Assembly (NCBI GenBank): GCA_965153455.1
Contig: OZ234502.1
Coordinates: 7,843,495-7,907,494 of the forward strand
Origin: Sphagnum compactum
Lineage: Eukaryota > Bryophyta > Sphagnopsida > Sphagnales
Direction of reading: 5' to 3'
DNA: 64,000 nt
This document shows positions 1 through 13,189 of this stretch, one piece after another (the first letter of the stretch is position 1; the number at the start of each line of letters is the position of its first letter). Made by a program: the position numbers and the translations under genes. The notes below the pieces were generated by a model. It ran no database searches, was not told the DNA's origin, and saw only the letters and a program-made list of their open reading frames with translations.

Positions 1-3000
1 ATGTTCACACTCATACACATGTGAGGCCCTTGCACAAACGGACCTTTTATATGTGAAGCCTGATGAATGTACATGCTTGGCAGGCTTTTTGGTTTTTTAC
101 ATGGTTAGGGTTGGGGCACATATAGATTAGGGTTTTTAGGTTTCTAAAGTTACACATGATCTTTGTGAAAGTGTGGAGAAATGATGAAAGTGCATTAACT
201 CAAAGTCGACAAGCCTACAACTTATGATGCAATAGAAAAGTTTCAAACGCTTGCATCGTTTGATGTGATCACTGATTTTGGCTAAGCAATTGTCTTTGTA
301 TTGATGTCAAGTAATCTACAAGTGGAAATAAGCTTTAGAAATTTAGGTAAGTTTCTTTTCTTTGTAATTTTTGTCTTTGGTTTTCAAGTTTTTTTTAAAA
401 TTTATTTAAATTTATGTCTCTCTATTCAATTGGTTTCATATTTCCTCTTAACCATTTTGTTTTCAAGCTCTTTTTGTTTGCAAGTTCATGAACAACAAAC
501 CATCACAATTTTTTGGTTTTCTGTTTCTTGAACTCAGTCGACTTTCAACATTAACATTTGCATCATTTCAATATCGATTTAAGGTTTTAGATCAAGCGCT
601 TTTGTGTTTTGATTTTAGTTGTTACAATGGAAGGTGAATGGGTCAACGGCTTAAGGGGAACAAAATCACAAATATCATTAGCTTTTATCACCCAATGTTC
701 ATTTCAGTCTGTCAATGTTCATGTTGGTGAAGTTGGAATTGAAATTAGCAATGGTTCTCCATTTGAATTTGATTTAAATAATTAGCTAAATGTTGTGAAG
801 GAGTAAAGAGATCTTACAAGTTGAAACAAATGCACAACAACAACTCTTGCAACCCCAAATTTTAATGCTGCAACAACCACATGATGCCAATATGCAACTA
901 ATGATGTGAGCGTTTGTGGTTCCATGAAGGAGGTGTCAATCAAATATGAAGGAACATCTTTGTACAAAACTATTACATGGATTAAAAAAAGTGGAAAAGG
1001 AAGGCATGAATGGGTAAAATTTGGCAAAAATGCATCTTTTTGCCCTTAAAGCTAAAGACACCCATGAATATTCACTTCACATCCAAAGTCATTCTTTTGT
1101 TTCAAACTTTGGAGTCTAAGGATGTGATCAATTATGTTATTTGAGGTAGACAATTGCCTTGCAAAACAAAGTTCCTAGCCCACAGCCCACAAATGTGGGT
1201 TGTGGTAAAAAAAGTGGCTAATGTTCTTACTCTAATGGCCACACAATGTGTGTTGAACCAACCCGAAAGATATTGGATATTATTTGAGGCAATTGTTGCC
1301 ACCATAGCCATATGTTACATGATGGAAAATAAAAACAATGTTACGACAAATTGTAGGGATGTTATTTACTATTTGGTTTTTTATGTTGATGTTTTTTATA
1401 TTTGAACTTCTTTTATTGGAGATTTGATGTTGTTTAACTTGTTATTTGTTGCTTATAGGTTGGGGATTTTGATTCCAAGTTGTTACATTTTAGCCATCAC
1501 ATGAAATTTGAGGTAATGAATGTGTTGAAGCCATTTTTGGCTTTTGCATCTTCATTTCAGTTTTATTCTAGTTGTATGAGCAATGATTACTTGTATGGCT
1601 AATGATATGAGTTTTGACCATGTTGCCCTCCTAAATAGTGACTTGGAGGAAGAAGTGTCAACTATTGCATGCAAATTATTAAAACATCCTCTTGAGTGGG
1701 GTTTGTTATACCTTAGAAATGAACTTGGGTTTTTGCTTTGAAAAGACGAGTAATGAGGTCAATGAAAGATGGCAAGACATTATCAAGACATTTTGACCTA
1801 CAAAGTTAAAACTTGGAGGAAGCGAATTAACTATTTGTTATACCAATTCAACATTAAGTGTGGGATTCCTTACATGCTTCTCAATTTAGCTTGGATCTCT
1901 TGGATTTGACGAATGTATTTTTTTTTATAAAAATTTCCTTCATGTAAATGAGTTATGGTACAATGAATTAAACTTGTTTTTTTAGCATTAATCTTCTAGC
2001 ATTGTTGTTTTGTCCATAAAATGTAGCCAACATAGTCCATGCCATAATGGGTGACTTGTGCATTCAAACATATTTGAAAACACATTTTCTTTCACTAACA
2101 TGTGCAAATTGAGTGAAGTCCTTTTAAGTTTTTCAACAATAATATTAGCTACTTCATTAGGCACAAGAGGGTTGCCCCCTTGTGGATCTACAAAACATTA
2201 TGTGCCTTCTTTCATGAACAAAAGTTTCATCCTCAATTTTTAGGTTTGATAGGTCATTTCATCCATCTTGAAAGCTTTACGAAGTGAATTAGTTGCCATG
2301 GAAACAACTCTCAACAGTGACAAATGAATTTTTTTCAAAAAATAGAACACACCAAATTGTCTTTAAGTTATAAAATATTTTTATCTTTTGTATATGAACT
2401 TTTCACTTTCTAACACAGTAACAAACACTTCACCAAAGCTAGCTCTAGATAACAAAAGAACGGAAGAAAACTAAAATCAAGACCACACATTCACACTTTT
2501 TAGCGAATAACCTTCAAGCTTTACCATGTGGAAAACCTACTCCTCTTGGTTTGATCCACCACATAGACAAGGAAAAAATTATTCAATAAAGAATATATAA
2601 AATTCATAGAATTTGCTAATTTACTAATCTATATAATAAAACACCTAACTAATTAAGTTAATTCAATGAATACCAAATTTGTTGCTAACTATTGTAAAAG
2701 CTTGATCCTGCTTGCAATAATCACAAGAATAGGATAAATTGCTAGTGAAAATTTTAATCCTAGATTGCTTTTATGTAGGATTGTTCTCCAAATGATCCAC
2801 CAATTCCTTTTAAGCAAAAATTTCTCATCTACATAACACAAAAGTAAATTAATATGACACATTTTTTAAGAGAAAAATGTGGTTTTATTTTACTAATAAC
2901 TATTCAAAATGTTTTACAACATGATTAATATCACGTAACATAGTGTAACGGTTGCTTGGTTTTTTCATGTTTTAAAATTGTAATTTAATTTGATGTTGAA

Positions 3001-3786
3001 ATTGTAAGATTTGTTTATATAGTTGTATTTTTAATATATCATGGGAACATGTGAATTAATTTGAAGTTAATCCAATGAATAAAAAATAAACAAAAACATT
3101 CATTAAACACTGTAACGTTTGTTTTTAAGTAGTAAAAGGACTTGTAAATGGATTTCAATTTTTTTGAAAATGACATTTTTTGTCAAATTTTTAACATGAA
3201 CCTTGATAAAATAATATGAATTTTTTTTTATTAAATAGTTTTTTGAAGATGTTTCAAGAATATTCCCCCAAAAGTAGTCACAAAAGTAGTCAAAAAGTAG
3301 GTGGGTGTGGCTCGTGTTATCCCATTTGCACCCCCTAATTTGATGGGGCATGAACAATTCAAATTTTCAATTGATGTGAATTTCAAACACATAGCACAAC
3401 ATTACAAACTCTTCAATTATGCAAGGTATTTGAGTGCAAGAGATTTTGCACTCTTGAAGTAATTATGTCCAATAATTCTTCATTAATTATGAACTTTTTA
3501 TTCATAACCACAAAGTATCTTTGCAAATGGTTAGTTGGTAAGGGAAATATGATATGGTCAAAGGTTTTTGGAAAAAATGTTTGATCATCCATCTTTCAAG
3601 GGTATGATTTTATGGCTTTAATGAAGTCCACCAATCATACATTCACTTTAAGGGCTCATCATAATACTTGTGAAATTGGATTTAACTAAGAAGTGGTAAT
3701 TGTAATATTATATTCAACATTATCATTTGACAAAAGAAATCTTTGACAAGTCAAATAGTTACATATTAAGAAAAAATTTCCATTCT
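1..3786. other. AT-rich intergenic DNA, no gene seen
   Basis: Open frames are all under 85 codons, carry no recognisable motif and are scattered over both strands. CG is almost absent. The plus-strand fragments at 1154-1300 and 600-780 look protein-like by composition and could be transposon relics too decayed to name. Confidence 0.6.
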
Positions 3787-4480
3787 ATTATTATCCATCC
3801 AAAGATGAAATTAAGCAAGTGGGGTAAATGCATAGTATGGTGGCTCACTTTTTAAAATAATTGTATTTCACAAAAGTTCACGTTCTAGTGTTAAATTTTT
3901 AATTTTCTATGGTCCCATTGGTTAAATGGTAATAAAGTTCATGTATTAAAAACAATAAAGTCCATATTAATAGGAGCCTAAGTAGAGATTCCAAATATAT
4001 GCACCTTTGAAAAAAAATGTGAAAATCAATGAAAAACAACAATGTTATGGACTTACGAAAATACAAGTTAATTTAGGGCATTCAAAAGCTCATCAGTAGA
4101 ATTTGGTTATGATTTTTAAAGAATTTTTCCACATACAAGTATATTATTTCATTCTAACTCATATGCTAAGTCACTATAGATAATTTTGAATAAAATTTAA
4201 AATGAACCTTTCAATTTTCTATCATTCTAGTCAAAATTTTGAACTTCAAAAGTTCATTATTACTAGCATATGAACTTTTTATGAATAAACTACATAAATA
4301 TTTTCATAATAAAGTTGTTAGTTTACATTCAATCACCAATTAATAGATTTAAAAATATAATACTCATCATATGTCTTTGAACAATAGGTACCCAACAAAA
4401 AAAGCACCATTGTAACACCAAAAGTGAGCCACCATACCTTGCATTCACCCAATGAGTAATTTCATCTTTGGATCTTGGTG
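3787..4480. repeat. family F long foldback repeat, copy 1
   Basis: Ends are inverted copies: left ATCCAAAGATGAAATTAAG then GTATGGTGGCTCACTTTT (3800-3856), and right AAAAGTGAGCCACCATAC then TAATTTCATCTTTGGAT (4418-4472). Inner blocks such as AAAGTTCATTATTACTAG also recur. About 0.7 kb, AT-rich, non-coding. Confidence 0.6.
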
Positions 4481-5103
4481 ATTTAGATAGATATTCAAGT
4501 TAATAAGTTCAAAATCATAAAGGCATAAGAAATTACCTGACGACATCAATTAAGCCTTATTCATAATTATAAATACACACCAAGATTGAAAATCTAAGAT
4601 AAGATGACAAAGGCTTGGAACATTTCCATGGGATCACCCAAATTTGATTCACCCTCTTGTTTTTGGGAGACTATAAGATCAACATATATTTTGCTCTTGC
4701 ACTTGGGTCAAAGTTTCAATTTGTGGAGAAATGATCTAGGAAACATGACTCTTGTTACTCCCTCCCCTTTTAGGATACCAATGAGGAAAGTTTGTGAGTG
4801 TGTTAGGAGATGGTGTTAAAAGAATGGACATTGTACAAGACATTGTGGAAGATGCTTTGTGAAGCTATTGGACAAGAGTACCCAATCCTTTCTCCTGACT
4901 AATCTTTTGTCGAATGATATTAGCACACCTAACTTTTCTCAAGCTGAGTTTGCATCCATAATTTTTATTTATTTATTTTTCATTTCTATTTATTTTTTAT
5001 GTAGCACAGATCCCCAAAAAATCCAGCATTATTTGAAGACCCTATTGTAAAAAATTCCAAACCAAGGTTTTTTTTTTTTTTTTTTCCCCCAATTTGTCAA
5101 GTA

Positions 5104-5212
5104 GGTGGATTGGTGATCATCCACAAGAGGAATGAGCCAAATTTGGCTAGAGATGAGCCAGTAAAGCATAATTATTTTATAATCTTGCCTAGTTTTGGCA
5201 ACCAATAGGAGC
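5104..5212 (+). repeat. family C dispersed repeat (decayed)
   Basis: A weak member of a dispersed family: TGGTGATCATCCACAAGAGG, GAGCCAAATTTGGCTAGAGA and TTTTGGCAACCAATAGG follow the order of clearer copies at 23.5 and 30.3 kb. Non-coding. Confidence 0.45.
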
Positions 5213-5224
5213 TCATTGTCTAAA

Positions 5225-5376
5225 CCCAACTAATCCTAAACCCTACTAATCCTAAACCCCGAGCCCTAAACCCTACTAATCCTAAACCCTAAACCCCAAA
5301 CTATCTAGGTCCAATAATTGCTCTTAGATTTGCAAGCTGCTAATCCTAAACCCTAAACCCCAAACCCCAACCTCAT
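5225..5376 (-). repeat. interstitial telomere-like repeats, degenerate
   Basis: CCTAAACCC units alternate with CTACTAAT spacers (5230-5300) and return at 5341-5370 (CCTAAACCCTAAACCCCAAA). This is the plant CCCTAAA motif. Confidence 0.8.
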
Positions 5377-6603
5377 CCTCTCAAAAAAAAAAGAAAAAAG
5401 AAAAAAAAGAAAAAAAAGATTCAAGTGTCACAATACTATTGCCAAGGAATTTATAAGTTCACAACTGCATTCATCCGATGTGCATTCAATGTTCATCCAA
5501 TTTGCACGCAGTTGGAAAAACCCCAAAAAAGGTTGCTGGAAAAATGAAATGATGAAAACCGTCCAACTGAACTTATCCACCATGAAACTGAAATGGTACC
5601 CACTTGGTTTCAATAGAGTTAGTTATCCACAAAGTGCTCCAAACAGGGGGGGGTACTGGGTTCCAGTTTTACCCAAACTGGGCACGAAATCAAAAGTTGG
5701 GATGATAATAAAAGCACACATGTAGAAAAGAGGGGACCAAACTAGTTTTCTCACTTAAATTTGGTCTTTGCAGGAGTTTCATCCCCAGTTTTGGATATAA
5801 ACTTGTTAGACATTCTCCTTTGCCAAGAAGCTTTTAATGATGAGAAAAAAAAAGGCAACAAAGGAAGGAAGACATGATAAATAATTTTTTTTAATTTTTC
5901 TGCATTGAATGCATGAGACTTGTTCCTTTCTTCTTTCTTTCTTTTCTGAAAGGCTGTTTGTTTCACCCCATGATATACGAAGGTACTACATGATACAACA
6001 CTTTTTCACAAAGTAAAAAAAAAAAGGGTATATAGCCTACAGGTCCCCAGTTCCGAGTCTGAAATTGGTGGCCATTTTCAGTTTTGATTGGTGACAAAAG
6101 TAAGTATAAGTCTGCACTCTTTTGAAGGAACATAGAATGAAGGTGTACAGCTTCACTCCACTACCATTGAATTTTGCAAACAATGCAATTTGCATGCAAC
6201 AAAAAAGTTGCACAATCGAATAAGAAGAAGAAGAAGAAGTCTTGTTGTGTAAGTTTTTCATCATCCTTTCACCATCCTTTTTGTACAACCGGTTTCTTTG
6301 TGTACTAGTACACCACTTTAACCCAACAAAGTAGATAAAATATTTTTAGGGAAAAAGAAAAAGGAAAAGAAAGTTCAGTTCACGGGTACTAGTCCCAAAC
6401 TTTTTTCTGAAATTTTACATATTGCCAGTTTAAATTGTGCCGTTCTGTTAATGAAAACCACGTGGAACCCACTCCGCTTTGTCATCCGATTCTCCTTCGA
6501 ACAAATGGATGAAAAACTGATTTTTTTTAAAAAAAAATTCTTTCCAAAAAAGTATTCTTTTTGAAAAATTCATGTCAACAAAAGAACCAGAAATACGAAA
6601 AAA

Positions 6604-6621
6604 TTTAGGGTTTAGGGTTTA
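6604..6621 (+). repeat. interstitial telomere motif
   Basis: TTTAGGGTTTAGGGTTTAG, about 2.7 perfect plant telomere units in AT-rich DNA. Confidence 0.75.
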
Positions 6622-6989
6622 GTATTATATATATTATTGGATACAGGTATAATTTCTATACTATTACTAAAAATATTAAATATATTTAGGGTTTTTATAA
6701 CAGGTCCTAGCAATATTGTCATTCTAAGTTAGGTCTTCACATGTTCCCAACAAATTGCCCAGGCAATTTTTCCAATTACCAAACCCACACCAAACCTAGT
6801 AATCGTCACCTATGCCAAATTCACAAGCCCCAAACAAGAGCCACTAATTAAATGCTGCACTGGGCTTGATGCAATTGCATAACATTGTTCAAGAGGAAAA
6901 ATTAATAATTTTTGATTATTTTTTATTTGTATTGAATTGTGATGAATATTTTAATTATGTTTCTTGTACCATAATTTTAAGGAATAAAT

Positions 6990-7430
6990 TGTGGTTCAAT
7001 GCTTAGAATGCACCTTCAGCCCAAGGGTTTAGGGCTTTGATTCTTCTCTTCAACTTTTCTTTTTCTTCTTTGGGGAGAAGGGGGCTTGCAATTCCCCTAA
7101 TGAAAATGGGCCCAAGTTTCCTAAGGAAATGTGGGCCCAAAACATGGCTCCTCAAGGAAAAAGGGTTTAAGTTCCTTGAGAAAACATGGTTCTCCAAGCA
7201 TTTGGCATGTTTTCTCAAGGAACAAGAACCCATTTGCTTGAGAGAACCAAGGAAACATGTTTTGTTGGGGAACTTGGGCCCATTGGGTTGGGAAAATTAC
7301 AAGTCCATTTCTTAGTGGGGAAGTTGGAGAAACTTGGTTAAGTCCCCTTCTCCTGTTGCAAGTTGCAAGTCTTTGTCTTTGAGGGGAAACTTGTTTGAAG
7401 AAGTTGTTTCTCAAGTATATGTTTCTTTTC
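6990..7430. repeat. cluster of short mutually complementary motifs
   Basis: CTCAAGGAA, TTCCTTGAG, TTTCCTAAGGAAA, CTCCAAGCA, CCAAGGAAAC, CTTGGGCCC and GGGCCCAAG recur in both orientations over about 400 bp. Open frames on both strands (up to 103 codons) arise from this and match nothing I know. Confidence 0.5.
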
Positions 7431-7439
7431 ATTCATTTG

Positions 7440-10039
7440 TGAAAAAAATTGGAGCCTTGGACCTTTGGGTTAAAAGGACCAATTCTAACCATTGCAACAT
7501 AATTATTTTTCTTAAGATGGTGAGGCAAGAAAGAGAATTAAAACATTCATCACAGGTCAATAAAATATTCAATTTTTTTTTCTTCTTGTTGAGCATTGTC
7601 TTGTAACTTTGTTGAGACATTTAATTTGTAGTTCTTGTTTAGTGCTTGCTTTCAAATATTTTAGTTTAGCTTTCTTAATAAATTCTCAAACTTGTCGGGA
7701 AATATTTTCAACATATCCAATCTCCAATCTTGCTTAGTTGGGATGTTTTCAAATACAAAACACATCTTCAAGCAAGAAGGTTTTAAAAAATGGCATTAAT
7801 GGATGCCTAAGTTATTAAGGTTTGTTAGTATAATTGAAATCAAATAGTTAAAGATGAATGTACTAAACATTTAAATGTTGGTTGGAGGCTTGGATGAATA
7901 TATGAAACATTTTAGAATCCTATGAAAAGCACTACCAACACACAAGAATTGACTTTCTAATGGTAACATAATAATTAGTGGAGAGAAACTGTCATAGAGA
8001 GTAGGTGATTGGTCACTTACAACAACATATATAAAATTGTAATCCCATTGTGATGATAATTAGGGGGACACATTGTGTTAAAATTTGATAAAACTTGAGT
8101 AAAGGGGGTATTATGTGAAGGAGCTTAAATGTTTTTATCCTTTTATTACTTAATTTTTTAATATCCACATACTTAAGGCAACTAATTAGGCTCAATTTAA
8201 ATTTTATATTTGCATTAAATTTTGGTATTAGATTGTTGTTTAAATTTCTGGTTTTTAGTTGAAGTTATGAGAAGTGATGAGGGATTCAAAATTTATCCAT
8301 ATGCTCATATAATATATATATATATATAAAGTCAAGGTAGGGTCCCTTGTACATATGCTAATTTTTCTTAATTTTTTCAATACCTAAGATTAATACATAT
8401 CTCATATTAATTATATCTTGATTTTGAGAATCAAATGAATTATAAAATTTTCCCAAAAAAAATTTGGGATTTTATAAATTTTCTCAAATAAATAGTCAAT
8501 TAGAAAAAAGTGAGCCCCTTAAATGATATCACCACCTAGCAATGAAGTGCAAGATAAATGGCTCCAAAGTGAAGACTTTTTCCCAATTAAACAAAATCCC
8601 ATCAACTTGGCAACAAAAAGGGAAGAGATTTTGTGAAAGAGAGGAGCAATAACTTTGCCACAATTTGATTACAAGCAAAGCATATGAAAACACATTTTGG
8701 GAGTGGGTAGTCGGACATTACTCATGGCATAAGCATGTGGGAGGTACATGTGATGAACTAGATCTTCATAAACATTTGGTGGGGTTCAAAGAAGCATAAC
8801 GTTTTGAAATTTCACAACTATTATGGTTTTGTGCAAGCTTCAAATGATTTATAACCTCACTAGAAGATTTCTTGCAATGTGCATTATAATTACACAAATG
8901 TAAGGGCTTGAAAATTTGCATATTTCTTCCTTTTTTAATGTTGATTACAATTGAGGGACGTGCATAGATGGTTAGATGCTAAGGAAGAACTGCAAAACAT
9001 TGTGAAAGGTGGAGAAACTTGAAAACTAGATGACCTTGAGGATATGTACAATGTTCTTGGAGGTGGTGACCCTAAATGAGGCAAGGGAATATATACTTGA
9101 CTCTATGAAGGCAATAAGAACTTGGGCAAGCTCTATTGAAGACTAATGAATAAATCTAACCCCCACTAGGCAAAACCTAATAACCCATAGGGCGTCTAAG
9201 AGACAATGCACGCCATTATCATATCATTCAAATAAGTTAGATACTAATGTTTGAGATTGTTTACAATGTCTACACAATGTTAGAAATATTGTGCTAGGGT
9301 TTTGGACAATTGCAAATCTAGCCTACAAAGCACCAAAACAACTTTTAAAAATCTTTTCATCTTGAATTTTGTGTATGGTCTAAACTAAAACAAAACCAAC
9401 AAGGGTAGATTCCACTTAAAAGTAAATGTTATTCTAGATGAATTGCAACTTGCCATCAATTGACCTTCAAACTCATGCCATCAGCTTCACCCCACAACAA
9501 GCGCATAGCCAATGGAAACTTGTAAAGCAAATTGATATCATTGTCAAGTCCTAGTAGACCAGAAGTATGTGCCAAATACACAAGAATTGGTTTACAATAA
9601 CACCTCCAAATGTGATGCTCTTGTTGGAGTCCTTGTTTCGGAGTCACCCTAGTCATGTCACAAGGAAATTCTTTCATCTCTAGTGCATATAGTCAATCCT
9701 TGTAAACATGCTGAAGAAAACTCCATCTTCATTGATCCTCAAATATACAAAACAAAACCTCGACAATCTAACATCAGTTCTCTTTTGAACCAAATACTCA
9801 TCATGTGCACAAACACTATTGATAAATTCTCAAAAACATTTCTAGATCTCTTGAACCGGAACTTTTGTTTGAGTAACTTTCATTGCAAACAAGAGTATGA
9901 ACAAAATAATCACAAAACAATGCCTACTGACATCATCCATCTCTCTTTGTAGGGTTTAGGGTTTAGAGCACACCCTAGCTGAGATCCACTAGCTTTCCTC
10001 TTCTTTCCCCCTTTATGAACTTGTGAGGTGGTATAGGTA
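7440..10039. other. AT-rich intergenic DNA, nothing recognised
   Basis: Only short frames are present (longest about 90 codons at 9683-9952). CG is rare. There is an (AT)n tract at 8312-8328. Confidence 0.55.
9951..9966 (+). repeat. interstitial telomere motif
   Basis: AGGGTTTAGGGTTTAGAG, about two units. It could be a telo-box, but no gene is near. Confidence 0.6.
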
Positions 10040-10160
10040 ACCAGTGTTGGGCAAGATGATTTAGCCAGATTTGGCAACATACTAGATATGAAAGTAGGGG
10101 AAAAAAAAAAAAAACAGAAATTTTCTACATTCTTGGCTACCTAGTGGAACTTATCATAAA
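10040..10160 (+). repeat. family C dispersed repeat
   Basis: GATTTAGCCAGATTTGGCAAC, CTAGATATGAAAGTA and TTCTTGGCTACCTAGTGGAAC match the family order. It is interrupted by a poly-A run at 10099-10114. Confidence 0.55.
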
Positions 10161-10854
10161 AATCTCGCGAATTTGGACCATTTTTTCAATGGAAAATCCT
10201 TTGTATAGGTTGAAATCATATTTTTCAGGTTGAAATTTGGCAATTTTTTCCCAAAGAAAATAAAAACACAGACAAAGATCCTACCTAGGTTTTTTCTTTT
10301 TGCGAATTTTTGTCACCTAGTGACAAAAAAATTGGAGTAAAAAAAAACAAGCGTAAATTCAACTATGAACAAACCAACACGAATGTTTTTTTTTCTACAA
10401 GACGACAAGGAACACTTTTGGGTGATGCCGGAGGCCAGCCCGATCCAAACAAAAGAAAAGTGAGTCCTAAAAAGCACATTAAGGCAAGCTTGATGATCAA
10501 CATATTTTTGTAGGAAAAACAAACAACACACAAGACATTGTAAATCACAAAGGTTGCCGACAACATCGAGAATACTAATGTCTCAATGAAGAAAGAAAAT
10601 AATAAAGTGTTTTTCTTCTTTGTCAAAAAAAAATAAATTAAAAAATTTGTCATCATGTGAAATGTTCGAATGCACATGAAAACCGAACGTGTAGAGATTT
10701 TCACAAGTGCTATTAGTGCCCATTCATTCTATATTGAAGTGCACTTAGGCTTGAGGACTTTGAGTATAGACCAAAATTGTACATACTACAGACCTTGAGA
10801 ACATTGTTGAACGCATCCATGTATGTCTTACTACTTATGAAGTGGGTGATCATT

Positions 10855-11025
10855 GAAAACGGTCCACTTTTTGTGCATCCCAAATAACAAAAGAACTGCT
10901 TCCAATAGTACCCACTTTTACACAACCAAAACAACAAAAAGTGGACCAATTAATTCCAATAGTCCACTTTTGTGTGCATCCAAAAGAACAAAAAAGTGGA
11001 CCGATTACTTCCAATAGTCCACATT
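10855..11025. repeat. tandem repeat, about 54-bp unit x 3, with internal palindrome
   Basis: TTCCAATAGT recurs at 10900, 10954 and 11009, with CAAAAGTGGACC-like and GTGTGCATCC blocks between. AAAAGTGGAC and GTCCACTTTT inside each unit are reverse complements, so each unit can fold. Confidence 0.75.
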
Positions 11026-11100
11026 ATGAATATAAAAGATTAAGAGACCCAATAATCCAAAGAATAATTTGGCATTGGGTAGAGAAGACTAAGCTGTTAG

Positions 11101-11408
11101 GCAAGGGTATTGTGTTTAGATTCATTATAGCGTTACGGGATTTTTTGGGCCCATACTAGGTAATAATAATAATAGGTCTATTTTTTATATGAGGATTTTT
11201 GAAAGATGATATTTTGGCTCGTATTGAAACTTAAGATTAGCTATTAGAATTATAATATCCTAAAGGATTTTGGTTTCTTTTAGAGGATTTTTTTTGAAGA
11301 TTATATTTTCGCATGGTGAAATAATTTTGAGTTTTCATCATTCTTCTTTTGCCTTAAGATATTACTTGTTAATGTAAATGGCAAGGCCACACACACCCCC
11401 TTGTTAAC
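11101..11408 (+). repeat. family E dispersed repeat, copy 1
   Basis: About 300 bp, shared in the same orientation with 32862-33157. Matching blocks include ATTGTGTTTAGATTCATT, TTGAAAGATGATATTTTGGC, TTTTGAAGATTATATTTT, GCATGGTGAAATA, TTTTCATCATTCTTCTTTTG and AATGGCAAGGCCACA. No coding capacity or terminal repeats seen. Confidence 0.75.
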
Positions 11409-13189
11409 CGGGATCCAATTGGTCCACACCAATTGGCCCGTCCACATGACAAAATATGAACTGATCCCTATGTTGGTCGACAGGATCCAGGTAGTGCGAC
11501 TCGAGCATAAGACTTAAGTGCTTCTGTGCTGATACTAATTTATGATGAATCATTTCACAAAAGGTCAACATTAGTTGATGATTAGGCCAAAGAACTTCCA
11601 AAAAAGAGAACAAAAAACAAAAAGGATCAAAGAATTTTGGAAGTTGGGTTCTTCTCTACATGACCGACCGACCAACCAACCCACACATCAATTGTGTTTG
11701 TGGTACCCCAAAACCCGTTTTTAGAGTGACATGTATTAGAGACCAAGAGCGAAAACAAAGGCCCACATCGGCAGCAAATGACAAGTTCGACCATGGGACC
11801 ATTCGCAAACCTAAGATCCCATCGTCCGTGGCCACATTTTCAGGGTGTGGGGGGGGCATGGGAGGGGGTCGGGAGAGGATCTATGAGACAAAGAATTTGC
11901 ACGAGCAAATAATTGGTTTTCAGTGTGTGTTTGTGTGTGCTTTTGAAAAGTGATTTGTGAGGATTTTTGTTTGATGTACCATAGCCAAAACTATTTAGGA
12001 AATTAAAGGAGTTGTAGACAATGGCATGACATTTTGTTGTGTTTGATGAATGGGATCTTCTAAAATAGGGAAATCATTTAGGGCAAATGTGTGGGTGCTA
12101 CATTTGATAGGTGAATGGATGTGATCTACCATATGTGCTCTAAGTGTGTGCATAATAATAATCAAAGCTCATTGCACTCCCATTCCGAGATGTTTGTGAT
12201 GACTTTGGAAGCCCTACCCATGTGCCACAAGAAGAAAAATATTATGGTAATTATTGAGTGGGATAAGGATCCCCCAATTTTTGTGGATGGCACGAATCCT
12301 AATTCCAAACCAAATGATGTAGAAGACTCTATATGAGTTGCATTATGAGGAAGGTAATGTTGCCGAGTCTCCAAATGGGACCCAACAACAAGAGTGATTG
12401 GCAACACACATACATTTGAAGCTACAAGGAGGAGATTCTTTTGTATACATTTGGTGAACTTGGATCTACAACTTCAATGATGGACCCCTCTCGGTGGTGG
12501 CCGAGGATGTTGCACGCTTACAAGTTGTCCAAGAAAGATGTGAATGAATAGTGGGGTAGTTGGTAATCATAAGAAGATCTAGTACCTTCTCTTTGCTAAT
12601 GATTGACAAAGGAAAGCAAGCCCCTATGACATTGGGGTTCCATTGCATGCTACCAAGTTTTGTGACATGCAATGTATGTGTCAAGGATAGAGAGGAGAAG
12701 TGGCCCTCCTATAAAGGTGAATATAGATTTGAGCTCTTTAGACTCTTCAACAAGTATAATTTGAAGACATTGTATTTTCATTCATTAAAAATAAATAAAA
12801 ATCATTTCTAGCTTTTCCATTTATGAATGTATGTCACATATAATAAAGTTATTTTTGTATTGAAACCTATATTCCAATAGATATCGACTAATTTTTTCAT
12901 GTGTATTCAAATGAAATAGTTGAAGTGCATAAGGATATGAATTGTAAAGTTGGCCAGCCTTGATGCAATATTTCATATCCCACGGTAGCATCAAACAAGT
13001 GGAAGGAGTTAAAAGAAGCTCAAGTTTTACTCTAAATATGTCCGAATTTGGGGGTGCTGAAATATGAAATTTTCTTCAATTTTCTTCAAATTTTGTTATA
13101 GTATACTTGATATTATGATCAAATTCACGTGGTGCATTAATTTTATGACCAACCTTCAAAATGGAAGGCATGAAGGCTTGAATACCATG
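11409..13189. other. intergenic DNA, nothing recognised
   Basis: Slightly richer in CG at 11410-11860 (for example CCAATTGGTCCACACCAATTGG near 11413). Frames up to 97 codons overlap on both strands and show no domain. Confidence 0.5.

Larger units (their letters stand above)
4481..6600. other. AT-rich intergenic DNA with homopolymer tracts
   Basis: Apart from the family C relic and telomere motifs it holds poly-T (5067-5086) and an A-rich AAAAAG tract (5384-5418). Short frames at 4604-4819 and 5480-5725 are unrecognised and judged non-coding. Confidence 0.55.

Noticed and set aside
5313-5321. Perfect HD-Zip I site CAATAATTG (also CAATTATTG at 17967 and CAATAATTG near 47119)
   Set aside because: A 9-bp AT-rich palindrome is expected by chance in 64 kb of AT-rich DNA, and none lies near the HD-Zip promoter.
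7003-7606. Frames up to 103 codons on both strands
   Set aside because: They overlap each other and follow from short complementary repeated words.
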